Assembly (NCBI GenBank): GCA_016929815.1
Contig: JAFGIC010000276.1
Span: 1 to 7,609 of the forward strand
DNA: 7,609 nucleotides
Direction of reading: 5' to 3'
From: Deltaproteobacteria bacterium
GTDB taxonomy: Bacteria > Desulfobacterota > DSM-4660 > Desulfatiglandales > HGW-15
Shown: positions 1 to 5,933 of the stretch, in pieces
Layout: each line of letters starts with the position of its first letter
How positions within the stretch are numbered: position 1 is the first letter of the stretch
Translations under genes and position numbers: made by a program
Notes under the pieces: generated by a model
Database searches by the model: none
What the model saw: only the letters and a program-made list of their open reading frames with translations
What the model was told of the DNA's origin: nothing

Positions 1-82
1 GTTTACGTTATAAGGTGCAGGGTTTAAAAAGCAGATTATCGGTAAAAATATTTATAATAATTTAACGAAGGGAGATTCTTTT

Positions 83-451
83 ATGTCCAAAAAAAATTTT
101 ATCGCGGCTTTATCGGTATTAGCAATCTTGGGAGCGGCTTCAATTGTCTTTGCGGATGACGGTTCATCAAAGGCCACAGGCCTGGGCATACTGTTTGCGG
201 CTGTCGCACTTGCCTGCGGGCTTGGAATCGGAATTGCGGCCTTTGGTACGGGGCTTAGCATGGGAAACGCCATTAATGCAGCCCTGACCGGAATAGCCAG
301 AAACCCCGAGGCAACAGGGAAAATACAGACAAATATGATCATCGGCCTGGCATTGATTGAATCCCTGTGTATCTATGCCCTGGTTATCTGCTTTATTATG
401 GTATTCAAGGTGCCCAGTCTTGAAGCAGTCATACAGAGCCTGGGAGCCTGA
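83..451 (+). CDS. atpE: F0F1 ATP synthase subunit c with N-terminal presequence
   Basis: This 122-residue protein is the proteolipid c subunit of the membrane F0 rotor, which carries ions through the ATP synthase. The family fold is clear: a Gly/Ala-rich first helix (about 32-68), the polar loop ARNPEA (72-77, usual form ARQPE), and a second helix with the ion-binding carboxylate E93 in ALIES, followed by S94. Residues 1-24 look like a cleavable signal peptide: KK near the start, a hydrophobic core, and VFA before DD. This makes the protein longer than the usual 75-90 residues. In my alignment the glutamine that marks Na+-binding c rings is M60, so proton coupling is more likely; that is inference. 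The start is ATG with AAGGGAG at 68-74 upstream. No F1 gene follows, as expected where atpB-atpE lie apart from the F1 operon. The preceding 82 bases do not read as an atpB tail. Confidence 0.95.
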   Translation: MSKKNFIAALSVLAILGAASIVFADDGSSKATGLGILFAAVALACGLGIGIAAFGTGLSMGNAINAALTGIARNPEATGKIQTNMIIGLALIESLCIYALVICFIMVFKVPSLEAVIQSLGA

Positions 452-480
452 TTCTTAAATAATTCATCGATCTTAATCAG

Positions 481-509
481 GAGATCCGGCCTTTTTTAGG
501 CCGAATCTC
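481..509 (+). terminator. Hairpin after atpE, probable terminator
   Basis: GAGATCCGGCC (481-491) pairs with GGCCGAATCTC (499-509) with one mismatch, around a 7-base T-rich loop. The stem is 11 positions long and GC-rich at the loop end. The following bases (TTGGATTATATATT) are AT-rich but not a clean T run, so termination efficiency is uncertain. It sits 30 bases after the atpE stop and separates it from the heptose kinase unit. Confidence 0.55.
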
Positions 510-614
510 TTGGATTATATATTATATACGCCCCGGAAACTGAATAATTATGCATACCTCTATTTACCACCCGGAAAACAACTCGGCAAAAAATATAAAA
601 TACAGGAAATAGAT

Positions 615-1610
615 TTGCGCGAAAAAAAGAAAAATCTGAAGGAATTTATAGACAGGTTTACCAATGCCAGGGTGCTTGTAATCGGCGATATTATCCTTGA
701 TGAATATATATGGGGCGATGTTTCCAGGATTTCGCCCGAGGCCCCCGTACCTGTTGTTGAAATCATAAAAGATGAAAAAAGGCCGGGCGGCGCGGCTAAT
801 GTCGTCTATAACATATTGTCATTGAAAGGACAGGCCGATCTGTGCGGCGCGGTTGGGGATGATATTTACGGCAGGAATATCAGGGATATCTTTGAGGGTC
901 TTGGACGGCAAACGGATGGAATAATCACAGATCCGGGCCGATGCACAAGCATCAAAACCAGGATACTCGGGCATAACCAGCAGATGATCCGTATCGATCG
1001 TGAGAAAAGATATTCCGTCGGCGATGATACCACACAAAAAATCCTCGGATTTCTTGAAGGCAGGATGAATAATATAGACGCCCTTATTATATCCGACTAT
1101 GGAAAGGGCATGATAACATCATCATTGATGGAAGGTGTAAAGAGCCTCAAGACGCGGGGGAATATCATAATATGTGTTGATCCGAGACCTGATAATTTCC
1201 GATATTATCATGGAACGGATGTAATAACGCCCAATCATCATGAAGCAGAGGCCTTCTGCGGATTCAGGATAAAAGATGAAGAAAGCCTGAACCGCGCAGG
1301 GAGAAAGATCCTGGATGACCTGAATTGCCGTACTGTATTAATCACCAGGGGGAAAGACGGCATGACGCTGTTTCAAAACAACAGCCTGCCTCTTCCGATC
1401 CCCACTGTAGCCAGGAATGTCTTTGATGTCTCCGGCGCGGGAGACACTGTTATTGCCGTATTCTGTCTCGGCCTCGCATCGGGCATGGATACCGCAACCG
1501 CCGCAATGATCTCCAACCTTGCCGCCGGTATTGTCGTAGGAAAGGTTGGGACATCTGTTGCAAATATTGACGAATTGAAAAAGGCTGTTGACGAATATGA
1601 GTCTCCCTAA
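615..1610 (+). CDS. hldA: D-glycero-beta-D-manno-heptose-7-phosphate kinase, standalone RfaE domain I
   Basis: This PfkB/ribokinase-fold enzyme phosphorylates heptose 7-phosphate at C1, the step toward ADP-heptose for the LPS inner core, in the cytoplasm. Visible motifs, numbered from the chosen start, are GD at 24-25, the family-typical SRISPEAPVPVV from 37, the sugar-binding GGAAN at 57-61, and the PfkB signature DVSGAGDT at 271-278 with the catalytic base D277. At 331 residues it covers only the kinase half of bifunctional HldE. The cytidylyltransferase-like adenylyltransferase half is absent and must be encoded elsewhere. The frame is open back to a TTG at 510, but that codon overlaps the atpE hairpin and lacks a ribosome binding site. 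TTG at 615 has AGGAAAT 7-8 bases upstream and places the start close to the conserved domain; no in-frame ATG exists nearby. The end overlaps the next gene by 14 bases, so they are probably co-transcribed. Confidence 0.9.
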   Translation: MREKKKNLKEFIDRFTNARVLVIGDIILDEYIWGDVSRISPEAPVPVVEIIKDEKRPGGAANVVYNILSLKGQADLCGAVGDDIYGRNIRDIFEGLGRQTDGIITDPGRCTSIKTRILGHNQQMIRIDREKRYSVGDDTTQKILGFLEGRMNNIDALIISDYGKGMITSSLMEGVKSLKTRGNIIICVDPRPDNFRYYHGTDVITPNHHEAEAFCGFRIKDEESLNRAGRKILDDLNCRTVLITRGKDGMTLFQNNSLPLPIPTVARNVFDVSGAGDTVIAVFCLGLASGMDTATAAMISNLAAGIVVGKVGTSVANIDELKKAVDEYESP

Positions 1611-2133
1611 TAAAGCCGATGACGTAAAACTGATATTAAGTCTCTTTTCACCGGAAAAGGATCTTATTGACAATGTTATCAATGAGATGGAGTCTATTTT
1701 CGGACCTACGGACTGGATCAGCCCCTGGCTCTTATTTGACCGCACCAGGTATTATGAAAGGGAGATGGGATGGCCCCTGCACCGCCGTTTCGCATCATTC
1801 AGGGACCTGATAAAGCCCGAAGATATCGTCCAGAAAAAATTGACCACAAACATGGTGGAAAAAAAATATCTGACCGAGGATGGGAGAAGGCTAATAAACA
1901 TTGATCCGGGATATATCGCCCTTGAACGCCTGGTCCTCGCAACCGGCAAGAATTACACGCACAGGATATACCTTTCCCACGGTATCTACGCGGATCTGAC
2001 GCTTATTTTTCATGGAAAGAGTTTCAAGGCAATTGAATGGACATACAGGGATTACGGAGACCCGTCAACGATTGAATATTTTAATGAGGTGCGAAGAAGG
2101 TATAAAAATCAGCTCAGGGGGATACATGAATAA
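1597..2133 (+). CDS. DUF4416 family protein
   Basis: This 178-residue soluble protein belongs to DUF4416, a family of unknown function common in deltaproteobacteria and relatives. Recognisable pieces are the N-terminal VKLILSLFSP strand, the FGPTDWISPWLLFDRTRYYEREMG segment read in two parts (FGPTDWISPW, then LLFDRTRYYEREMG), the central NIDPGY (101-106) followed by a LVLATGKNYTHRIYL stretch, GIYADLTL, and a C-terminal WTYRDY. No signal peptide or membrane segment is visible. ATG at 1597 is chosen because it lies inside the last codons of the upstream kinase and gives the usual family start. A TTG at 1588 would add three residues but has worse ribosome-binding spacing. The 14-base overlap with the heptose kinase implies translational coupling and hints at a link to envelope or nucleotide-sugar metabolism, but no function can be assigned. 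Confidence 0.85.
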   Translation: MSLPNKADDVKLILSLFSPEKDLIDNVINEMESIFGPTDWISPWLLFDRTRYYEREMGWPLHRRFASFRDLIKPEDIVQKKLTTNMVEKKYLTEDGRRLINIDPGYIALERLVLATGKNYTHRIYLSHGIYADLTLIFHGKSFKAIEWTYRDYGDPSTIEYFNEVRRRYKNQLRGIHE

Positions 2134-2151
2134 GGCGCAGGGTGATAAATC

Positions 2152-2183
2152 AATTTGAAATTTCAAATTTGAGATTTGAAATC
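2152..2183. repeat. AT-rich palindromic intergenic repeat (AATTTGAAATT type)
   Basis: Positions 2152-2169 form a perfect 18-base palindrome (AATTTGAAATTTCAAATT). It is followed by GATTTGAAATC (2173-2183), a near-palindrome of the same word. The block is loosely framed by AGGCGCA on the left and TGCGCCT about 70 bases to the right, so a larger cruciform is possible. It resembles short intergenic repeats dispersed in some genomes, and it may also act as an end point for the DUF4416 transcript, although no T run follows. Confidence 0.5.
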
Positions 2184-2228
2184 TTTCCCTTTGCATCCTG
2201 AGTCTTGCGCCTGCCAGCACGAAACAAC

Positions 2229-2256
2229 TTGATATTTGATAGCATCGACATATAAT
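2229..2256 (+). promoter_or_regulatory. Sigma70-type promoter of the yicC-remA-gmk-trmH operon
   Basis: TTGATA (2229-2234, 5 of 6 to consensus) lies 16 bases from a perfect TATAAT (2251-2256). A transcript would start near 2263, about 30 bases before the yicC start codon and just upstream of its GGAGGA ribosome binding site. This is the best plus-strand promoter in the window. It fits the gap between the DUF4416 unit and the four-gene operon. Confidence 0.7.
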
Positions 2257-2292
2257 TTTCGAAATCAATAATTAGCAACGGAGGACCATCCA

Positions 2293-3174
2293 TTGATAAA
2301 AAGCATGACCGCCTTCGGGCGGGGTGAATATGAACTGAACAATAAATTGTATTCGGTTGAGATCAAGACACTCAATAACCGATACAGGGATATCATAATA
2401 AAGATGCCGGGATCTCTTCAGGAATTTGAAGATGAGGTCAAGGCGCTGATCTCTTCAAGGATTAAAAGGGGCCGCATTGAGGTCTCGTTGCAAACAAACA
2501 GAAAGGATAAAGACACCAATTATAATCTGGACCTCAATATCCCTCTCTTGAATTCATACCTGAAGATCTTCCGGCGTATGAATGATGAATTCGGAATCAA
2601 AGGCAAGCCTGGCCCTGATTACCTCTGCCAGATAAAGGAAATGATAATCATGAAATCTGATGAGACCGATCCTGAGGAATCTCGTGCATGCATAAATAAG
2701 GCGGTTGAACAGGCCCTCGACTCCATAGACAGCATGCGAACCAGGGAAGGCAAGGCTATTGAGGATGATTTTTTACTGAGACTGGACCTTATCGAGACGC
2801 ACATTAATGCCATTGAAGAGAGGTCCCCGGTTGTAGTGAATGAATACAGGGAAAAATTGAAAAACAGGATAGAGGCGCTGGCGGAAGACATCCGGACCGA
2901 TGAAGGGAGGCTCGCCCAGGAGATAGCCATATTCGCATCGAGGTGCGACATCACAGAGGAGATAGTCCGGACAAAGAGCCACCTTAAACAGTTTCGCAAT
3001 TACATGACAATGGAGGACTCCGAGGGCAGAAGGCTGGACTTCCTGATCCAGGAACTTAACAGGGAGATCAACACCATAAGCTCAAAGGCATACGATTCCC
3101 TGATATCTGCAAGGGCCGTGGAGGTCAAGGCGGAACTGGAAAAGCTCAGGGAACAGATACAGAATGTAGAATAA
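2293..3174 (+). CDS. yicC: YicC/YloC family endoribonuclease
   Basis: This 293-residue protein belongs to the YicC/YloC family; the E. coli member acts as an endoribonuclease in RNA turnover. The N-terminus MIKSMTAFGRGE is the family hallmark (usual form MI.SMTAFGR). The C-terminal DUF1732 domain is complete, with RLAQEIAIFASRCDITEEI, then RTKSHLKQF, and the strongly conserved ELNREINTISSKAYD (254-268). Length is normal for the family. Translation begins at TTG 2293, supported by GGAGGA at 2280-2285 with 7-base spacing; the first ATG in frame is codon 5 (2305) and would cut into the conserved start. It is the first gene of an operon in which remA and gmk follow, the same order as yloC-ylzA-gmk in Bacillus. 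Confidence 0.95.
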   Translation: MIKSMTAFGRGEYELNNKLYSVEIKTLNNRYRDIIIKMPGSLQEFEDEVKALISSRIKRGRIEVSLQTNRKDKDTNYNLDLNIPLLNSYLKIFRRMNDEFGIKGKPGPDYLCQIKEMIIMKSDETDPEESRACINKAVEQALDSIDSMRTREGKAIEDDFLLRLDLIETHINAIEERSPVVVNEYREKLKNRIEALAEDIRTDEGRLAQEIAIFASRCDITEEIVRTKSHLKQFRNYMTMEDSEGRRLDFLIQELNREINTISSKAYDSLISARAVEVKAELEKLREQIQNVE

Positions 3175-3188
3175 CAGGAGTAAAATAG

Positions 3189-3476
3189 ATGACTCACAAG
3201 CTTGTAAATGTGGGATTCGGCAATTCGGTTGTTTCAAGAAGGGTTGTCGCGATAATATCCCCCAACGCAGCCCCCATGAAGAGACTGCGCGACGAGGCGC
3301 GTCAGGACAAAAGATTGATAGACGCCACACAGGGAAGAAAGACAAGGTCAATAATCATCACCGACAGCAACCATGTCATACTGTCGGCTATACAATCGGA
3401 GACCATTGCGCAGAGATTCAGCCCGGACATAACCCTTACAAAGGAAGAGATCAGAGATGACAATGATGAAGGGTAA
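3189..3476 (+). CDS. remA: RemA-like DNA-binding regulator (DUF370)
   Basis: This 95-residue protein is of the DUF370/RemA family. In Bacillus subtilis RemA is a DNA-binding ring-forming activator of matrix and osmoprotection genes; its role in Gram-negative bacteria is not settled. The family core is intact: KLVNVGFGN at 4-12, R18 in the SRR segment, SPNAAPMKR at 24-32, DATQGRKTR at 45-53, and DSNHVILSA near 59-67. Arginine positions reported as important for DNA binding correspond to R18, R50 and K51, so one is a conservative Arg-to-Lys change. The acidic tail after residue 80 is slightly longer than usual. The ATG has AGGAG at 3177-3181 with 7-base spacing, and begins 14 bases after yicC. 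Its 3' end overlaps gmk by 20 bases, which suggests coupled translation. Confidence 0.93.
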   Translation: MTHKLVNVGFGNSVVSRRVVAIISPNAAPMKRLRDEARQDKRLIDATQGRKTRSIIITDSNHVILSAIQSETIAQRFSPDITLTKEEIRDDNDEG

Positions 3477-4068
3477 TATATTTATCTTTTCAGGCCCCTC
3501 CGGGGCAGGAAAATCTACAGTCATCAAGGGATTGAAAAAGCGAATTACCGGGCTGGGATATTCGATATCCCATACCAGCAGGCCTCCAAGGCATAACGAG
3601 ACAAACGGCGTTGATTATCATTTTGTGGACGAAGATACCTTTCGCAGAATGATCGACCAGGGCGCCTTTATTGAATGGGCAAATGTATATGGGAATCTTT
3701 ACGGCACTTCAATCCGGAGTCTCGAGAACCGGACTGAAAAGGGCATGGATGTAGTACTCGACATAGATCATCATGGCGCAAAAAACATAAAAGGCCTTTT
3801 CCCGGAAAGCGTTCTGATATATATCCTTCCCCCGTCCATAGAAATCCTTGAACAGAGATTAAGGTCAAGAGACACTGATGACAGCGATGTCATAGATGGC
3901 AGGATTAAAGAAGCCGTCAATAATCTTAAAAATTGTGAATGGTATGATTATCTTATCATCAACGATAACCTGGAAAAGGCCGTCAGCGAGACAAAGGCTG
4001 TCGTCCTTTCAAGCCGGTGCAGGAGATCAAGGATGTATCCCTTTGTGAAGGAGATGTTGGAGATATGA
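3457..4068 (+). CDS. gmk: Guanylate kinase
   Basis: This 203-residue enzyme transfers phosphate from ATP to GMP, giving GDP for GTP, (p)ppGpp and nucleic acid synthesis. The P-loop is GPSGAGKST (13-21). GMP-site elements are S38, TSRPPR (40-45), Y54 in GVDYHF, E73 and YGTS (82-85). The lid region has RLRSRDTD, and the C-terminal WYDYLIIND is typical. One oddity is DIDHHGA at 102-108, where most relatives have glutamine before GA; here it is H106. The start could be ATG 3457, 3463 or 3466. I keep 3457, which has AAGGAAGAG about 8-11 bases upstream and lies inside the remA end. The stop overlaps the next ATG by four bases (ATGA), so translation of the two is likely coupled. Confidence 0.95.
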   Translation: MTMMKGNIFIFSGPSGAGKSTVIKGLKKRITGLGYSISHTSRPPRHNETNGVDYHFVDEDTFRRMIDQGAFIEWANVYGNLYGTSIRSLENRTEKGMDVVLDIDHHGAKNIKGLFPESVLIYILPPSIEILEQRLRSRDTDDSDVIDGRIKEAVNNLKNCEWYDYLIINDNLEKAVSETKAVVLSSRCRRSRMYPFVKEMLEI

Positions 4069-4808
4069 AAAAGCACCTGATCCCCGGCCTTCACAGCGTG
4101 AAAGAGGCCCTTGTCTCCGGCAGGATAAGGGTCCATGAGATATGGATCAGTGAGGGGCGGGACCCGGCAAGGGCTAGGGAGATCCTGGAAATCGCCCGGC
4201 AAACAAGGATACCGGTCATCAATCAAAAGCAAGAGGTTCTTAACGACGCCCTCCCTGGTACAGCCCATCAGGGGATCATTGCAGTCGCCGGGGAATTTGC
4301 CTATATTGATCTTGAAGACCTGATCGAAATCTCCAAAAAAAGCCCGGGGCAGGGACTCCTGATCGCAATAGATCACATCACCGATGAAGGGAATCTTGGC
4401 GCCATAATCCGTTCCGCCGTATTTTTCGGCGTCCAGGGCATTATTATCCCTAAGGACCGCTCAGCACAGATCACCCAAAATGTGATAAAAAGATCGGCAG
4501 GGACCTATCTTAATATCCCCGTTGCCAGGGTTGTAAACCTGTCAAGGGCGCTGGATCTCCTGAGGGATGAAGGTTTCTGGATAATCGGGACAGCCGGTGA
4601 AGGGACAGAATCCATTTACTGTTTTGACTGGCACAGGGACACTGTCCTGGTTCTGGGGAGCGAAGACAAGGGTATGGGCCACATGATAAGGAACAAATGC
4701 CACCAGATTGTGGGAATACCGTCTTCAGGAAATGCGGAGTCCCTTAATGTATCAGTGGCCTGCGGGGTGATACTTTCAGAGATCATACGCCAAAGGGGAG
4801 AAGCTTAA
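4065..4808 (+). CDS. rlmB: TrmH/SpoU family RNA 2'-O-methyltransferase, RlmB type
   Basis: This 247-residue SPOUT enzyme transfers a methyl group from S-adenosylmethionine to a ribose 2'-OH. RlmB of E. coli modifies G2251 of 23S rRNA in the P-loop of the peptidyl transferase centre, and this protein has the RlmB domain order. An N-terminal L30e-like substrate-binding domain occupies about 5-77, starting with the typical PGLHSVKEAL and containing HQGI at 68-71. The catalytic knot follows, with motif 1 NLGAIIRSA (110-118, R116), motif 2 GSEDKGM (198-204) and motif 3 SLNVSVA (226-232). The exact target cannot be read from sequence; a tRNA or other rRNA ribose is possible. ATG 4065 is chosen because it starts at the domain, overlaps the gmk stop by four bases, and has AAGGAG upstream at 4048-4053. 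A GTG at 4017 would add 16 residues that match nothing. Confidence 0.9.
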   Translation: MKKHLIPGLHSVKEALVSGRIRVHEIWISEGRDPARAREILEIARQTRIPVINQKQEVLNDALPGTAHQGIIAVAGEFAYIDLEDLIEISKKSPGQGLLIAIDHITDEGNLGAIIRSAVFFGVQGIIIPKDRSAQITQNVIKRSAGTYLNIPVARVVNLSRALDLLRDEGFWIIGTAGEGTESIYCFDWHRDTVLVLGSEDKGMGHMIRNKCHQIVGIPSSGNAESLNVSVACGVILSEIIRQRGEA

Positions 4809-4814
4809 ACCAAA

Positions 4815-4851
4815 TTTGACCGTCAATCCCGGGAGGGAATTGACGGTCAAA
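4815..4851. terminator. Strong hairpin between convergent trmH-type gene and rpsU
   Basis: TTTGACCGTCAAT (4815-4827) pairs perfectly with ATTGACGGTCAAA (4839-4851). Three more G:C pairs continue the stem past a one-base bulge, closing a GGGA loop. Both convergent genes end within 10 bases of it (4808 and 4858). Neither side has a long T run, though the minus-strand exit (AAATTTGGTTT) is T-rich, so it is best read as a shared bidirectional terminator. Confidence 0.7.
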
Positions 4852-4857
4852 TCTCAC

Positions 4858-5055
4858 TTAGAACGCCCTGGGAAATTTTCTCATCCTTTTCCTGCGTCTC
4901 TTTGCGGCCTTTGCCTGTTTCTTTTTTTTGGCCACACTCGGTTTATCGTAATAACGACGCTCTTTAATCTCAGAGAAAAAACCCTCCTTGGTCAGCTTTT
5001 TCTTAAGGTCCTTAATGGCCCTTTCTATCTGATTGTTCTGTACAATAACCTTCAT
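4858..5055 (-). CDS. rpsU: 30S ribosomal protein S21
   Basis: This 65-residue, very basic protein is S21, the small-subunit protein near the anti-Shine-Dalgarno end of 16S rRNA. The sequence begins MKVIVQNNQIERAIKDLKK and contains FFSEIKERRYYDKPS, both typical of S21, followed by a Lys/Arg-rich tail with KKKKQAKAAKRRRKR. Length matches the family. The ATG (5053-5055 on the minus strand) has GGAAAG five bases upstream. It converges on the methyltransferase gene. Its leader is unusual: a terminator-like hairpin at 5101-5131 lies just upstream, described separately. It is not in the rpsU-dnaG-rpoD arrangement of enterobacteria. Confidence 0.95.
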   Translation of the reverse strand: MKVIVQNNQIERAIKDLKKKLTKEGFFSEIKERRYYDKPSVAKKKKQAKAAKRRRKRMRKFPRAF

Positions 5056-5100
5056 ATATCTTTCCTTTTATAAAATGTAAGTTCAGGGATGAATAAACAA

Positions 5101-5131
5101 AAAAGCATCCCGAATTAAAAGAGATGCTTTT
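5101..5131 (-). terminator. Intrinsic terminator or attenuator upstream of rpsU
   Basis: Read on the minus strand, AAAAGCATC (5131 down to 5123) pairs with GATGCTTTT (5109 down to 5101) around a 13-base loop. The sequence continues into further T residues (CTTTTTTGTTTATT), the normal form of a Rho-independent terminator. It ends a transcript coming from the promoter at 5425-5453 and lies 45 bases before the rpsU start. The downstream arm overlaps GGGATG (5111 down to 5106), which can pair instead with CATCCC (5091 down to 5086), so attenuation of rpsU is possible. Confidence 0.6.
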
Positions 5132-5182
5132 CCATGCCTCGAATATCATTTCGAAAAAACAATGAGCTGTAATACATTTAAA

Positions 5183-5320
5183 TTACATGGCAAATACCTC
5201 GAAACATCTTCCAGGGGCACGGAAACGCACGGGGGCCTTTAAGGGATCCATTTCATCCTTAAAGATCGATAGATCCGTGAAAATCTCCCCCGCTCCAATT
5301 CCATTAAATATGGGAATCAC
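5183..5320 (-). CDS. Candidate small protein (45 codons) upstream of rpsU, unrecognised
   Basis: On the minus strand an open frame starts at GTG (5320-5318) and ends at TAA (5185-5183). It reads VIPIFNGIGAGEIFTDLS, then IFKDEMDPLKAPVRFRAPGR and CFEVFAM. The composition is protein-like, with no low-complexity runs. It is bracketed by a good promoter upstream and a terminator downstream. The Shine-Dalgarno-like AAAAAGGGGG runs into the GTG, too close for normal initiation there; a rare ATT or ATA start a few codons later would fit the spacing better. The same segment can fold (CGGGGG with CCCCCG, and CTTTAAGG with CCTTAAAG), so a structured RNA or leader is an alternative. The overlapping 89-codon plus-strand frame (5187-5456) has no comparable promoter or binding site. 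I do not recognise a family. Confidence 0.3.
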   Translation of the reverse strand: MIPIFNGIGAGEIFTDLSIFKDEMDPLKAPVRFRAPGRCFEVFAM

Positions 5321-5341
5321 CCCCTTTTTACATTCATTCCG

Positions 5342-5364
5342 GTCGCATTTTTACAAATCGCGAC
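5342..5364 (-). other. Leader hairpin in the minus-strand unit
   Basis: GTCGCATTT (5342-5350) pairs with AAATCGCGAC (5355-5364), with one bulged C and a TTAC loop. That gives nine paired positions in 23 bases. On the minus strand it lies between the promoter at 5425-5453 and the Shine-Dalgarno-like run at 5321-5325, so it would be part of the 5' leader. Confidence 0.45.
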
Positions 5365-5424
5365 GCTGTTTTTCTGCCCGTCCGTGGTTTATTAATTTCC
5401 GGAAGGGCTTCAATTTGTTTGAAA

Positions 5425-5453
5425 AGATATATTTTTATTACATGATTTGTCAA
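5425..5453 (-). promoter_or_regulatory. Sigma70-type promoter reading toward rpsU
   Basis: On the minus strand a perfect TTGACA (5453 down to 5448) is followed after 16-18 bases by TATATC or TATCTT (within 5431-5424), each 4 of 6 to the -10 consensus. The flanks are AT-rich. Transcription would start near 5418 and run through the leader hairpin, the 45-codon frame, the terminator-like hairpin and possibly rpsU. No better rpsU promoter is evident closer to the gene. Confidence 0.55.
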
Positions 5454-5554
5454 TAAAATTTCATTTATATCCGGGACATCCGAAATTTTTGTTTTATACT
5501 ATTAACATTGAATTTATAATTGGGTACAGATTAAGCGCTTTTTAGGGAGAGAAA

Positions 5555-5659
5555 ATGGAGTTAACCCTTTTAAGAGCGGCCATATCGGTATATTCTGCCA
5601 AATATACATGTCAAACATCCGCAAACAGTTTCATGTCTTTTAAACGTCGTTTTGTCTGA
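5555..5659 (+). CDS. Doubtful 34-residue ORF
   Basis: ATG at 5555 follows a good AGGGAGAG (5544-5551), and a TATAAT box lies at 5515-5520, although no convincing -35 element sits at the right distance (TTGTTT is 20 bases away). The product begins MELTLLRAAISVYSAKYTCQ and ends in KRRFV. It matches no family I know. It could be a small gene, the broken start of a lost gene, or chance. Confidence 0.2.
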   Translation: MELTLLRAAISVYSAKYTCQTSANSFMSFKRRFV

Positions 5660-5706
5660 TTTTTAGTTTTATTGTTTTGCTGCCAGTGTATTAAAAAATT
5701 CTGTAT

Positions 5707-5922
5707 TTAACCGCAGACTTTCGCGGATATGCGCAGACATTATATATTATCGTTTCAAAAAAATATAAAGCCATCTGCCATTAGGGCCTGATAAAACATT
5801 TTAACCGCTGACACACGCATAAACACGCAGACAAATTATACTTTTAATGTGTGAGAAAGTCTTTTTGCCAGAATGGCCTATATAATAAATAATAGTCTGC
5901 GTCAGTCTGCGTCAGTCTGCGG
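5707..5922. repeat. CGCAGAC/GTCTGCG inverted and tandem repeat cluster
   Basis: Two units start with TTAACCGC(A/T)GAC, at 5707-5718 and 5801-5812, and each continues with CGC-rich words ending in CGCAGAC (5732-5738 and 5826-5832). The reverse complement appears at 5894-5921 as a 10-base tandem, AGTCTGCGTC, about 2.8 copies. CGCAGAC at 5826-5832 and GTCTGCG at 5895-5901 can therefore close a large hairpin. I see no credible coding sequence here. Related CGCAG-type repeats are, in my recollection, often seen next to GxxExxY genes. Confidence 0.7.
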
Positions 5923-5933
5923 CAAAAAAACAA

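Noticed and set aside
1..82. Tail of atpB before atpE
   Set aside because: The three plus-strand frames end in short reads that do not resemble the a-subunit C-terminus. A TATAAT at 53-58 has no matching -35 box, so no promoter was called either.
510..614. 35-codon N-terminal extension of the heptose kinase from TTG 510
   Set aside because: It starts at the base of the atpE hairpin without a Shine-Dalgarno. The extra residues are not part of the PfkB domain, while TTG 615 has a good binding site.
4017..4064. GTG start for the methyltransferase at 4017
   Set aside because: The extra residues fall inside gmk and do not resemble the family. ATG 4065 gives the usual stop/start overlap.
4816..5073. 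85-codon plus-strand ORF across rpsU
   Set aside because: It is antisense to clear S21 and begins inside the terminator hairpin.
5342..5370. Hairpin followed by a T run read as a plus-strand terminator
   Set aside because: No supported plus-strand gene lies upstream of it, and it fits better as a leader stem of the minus-strand transcript.
5187..5456. 89-codon plus-strand ORF (MANTSKHLPGARKR...) opposite the small minus-strand unit
   Set aside because: It has no ribosome binding site and lies antisense to a segment with promoter and terminator on the minus strand. Its second half is AT-rich, covering the minus-strand promoter, and reads as non-protein-like.
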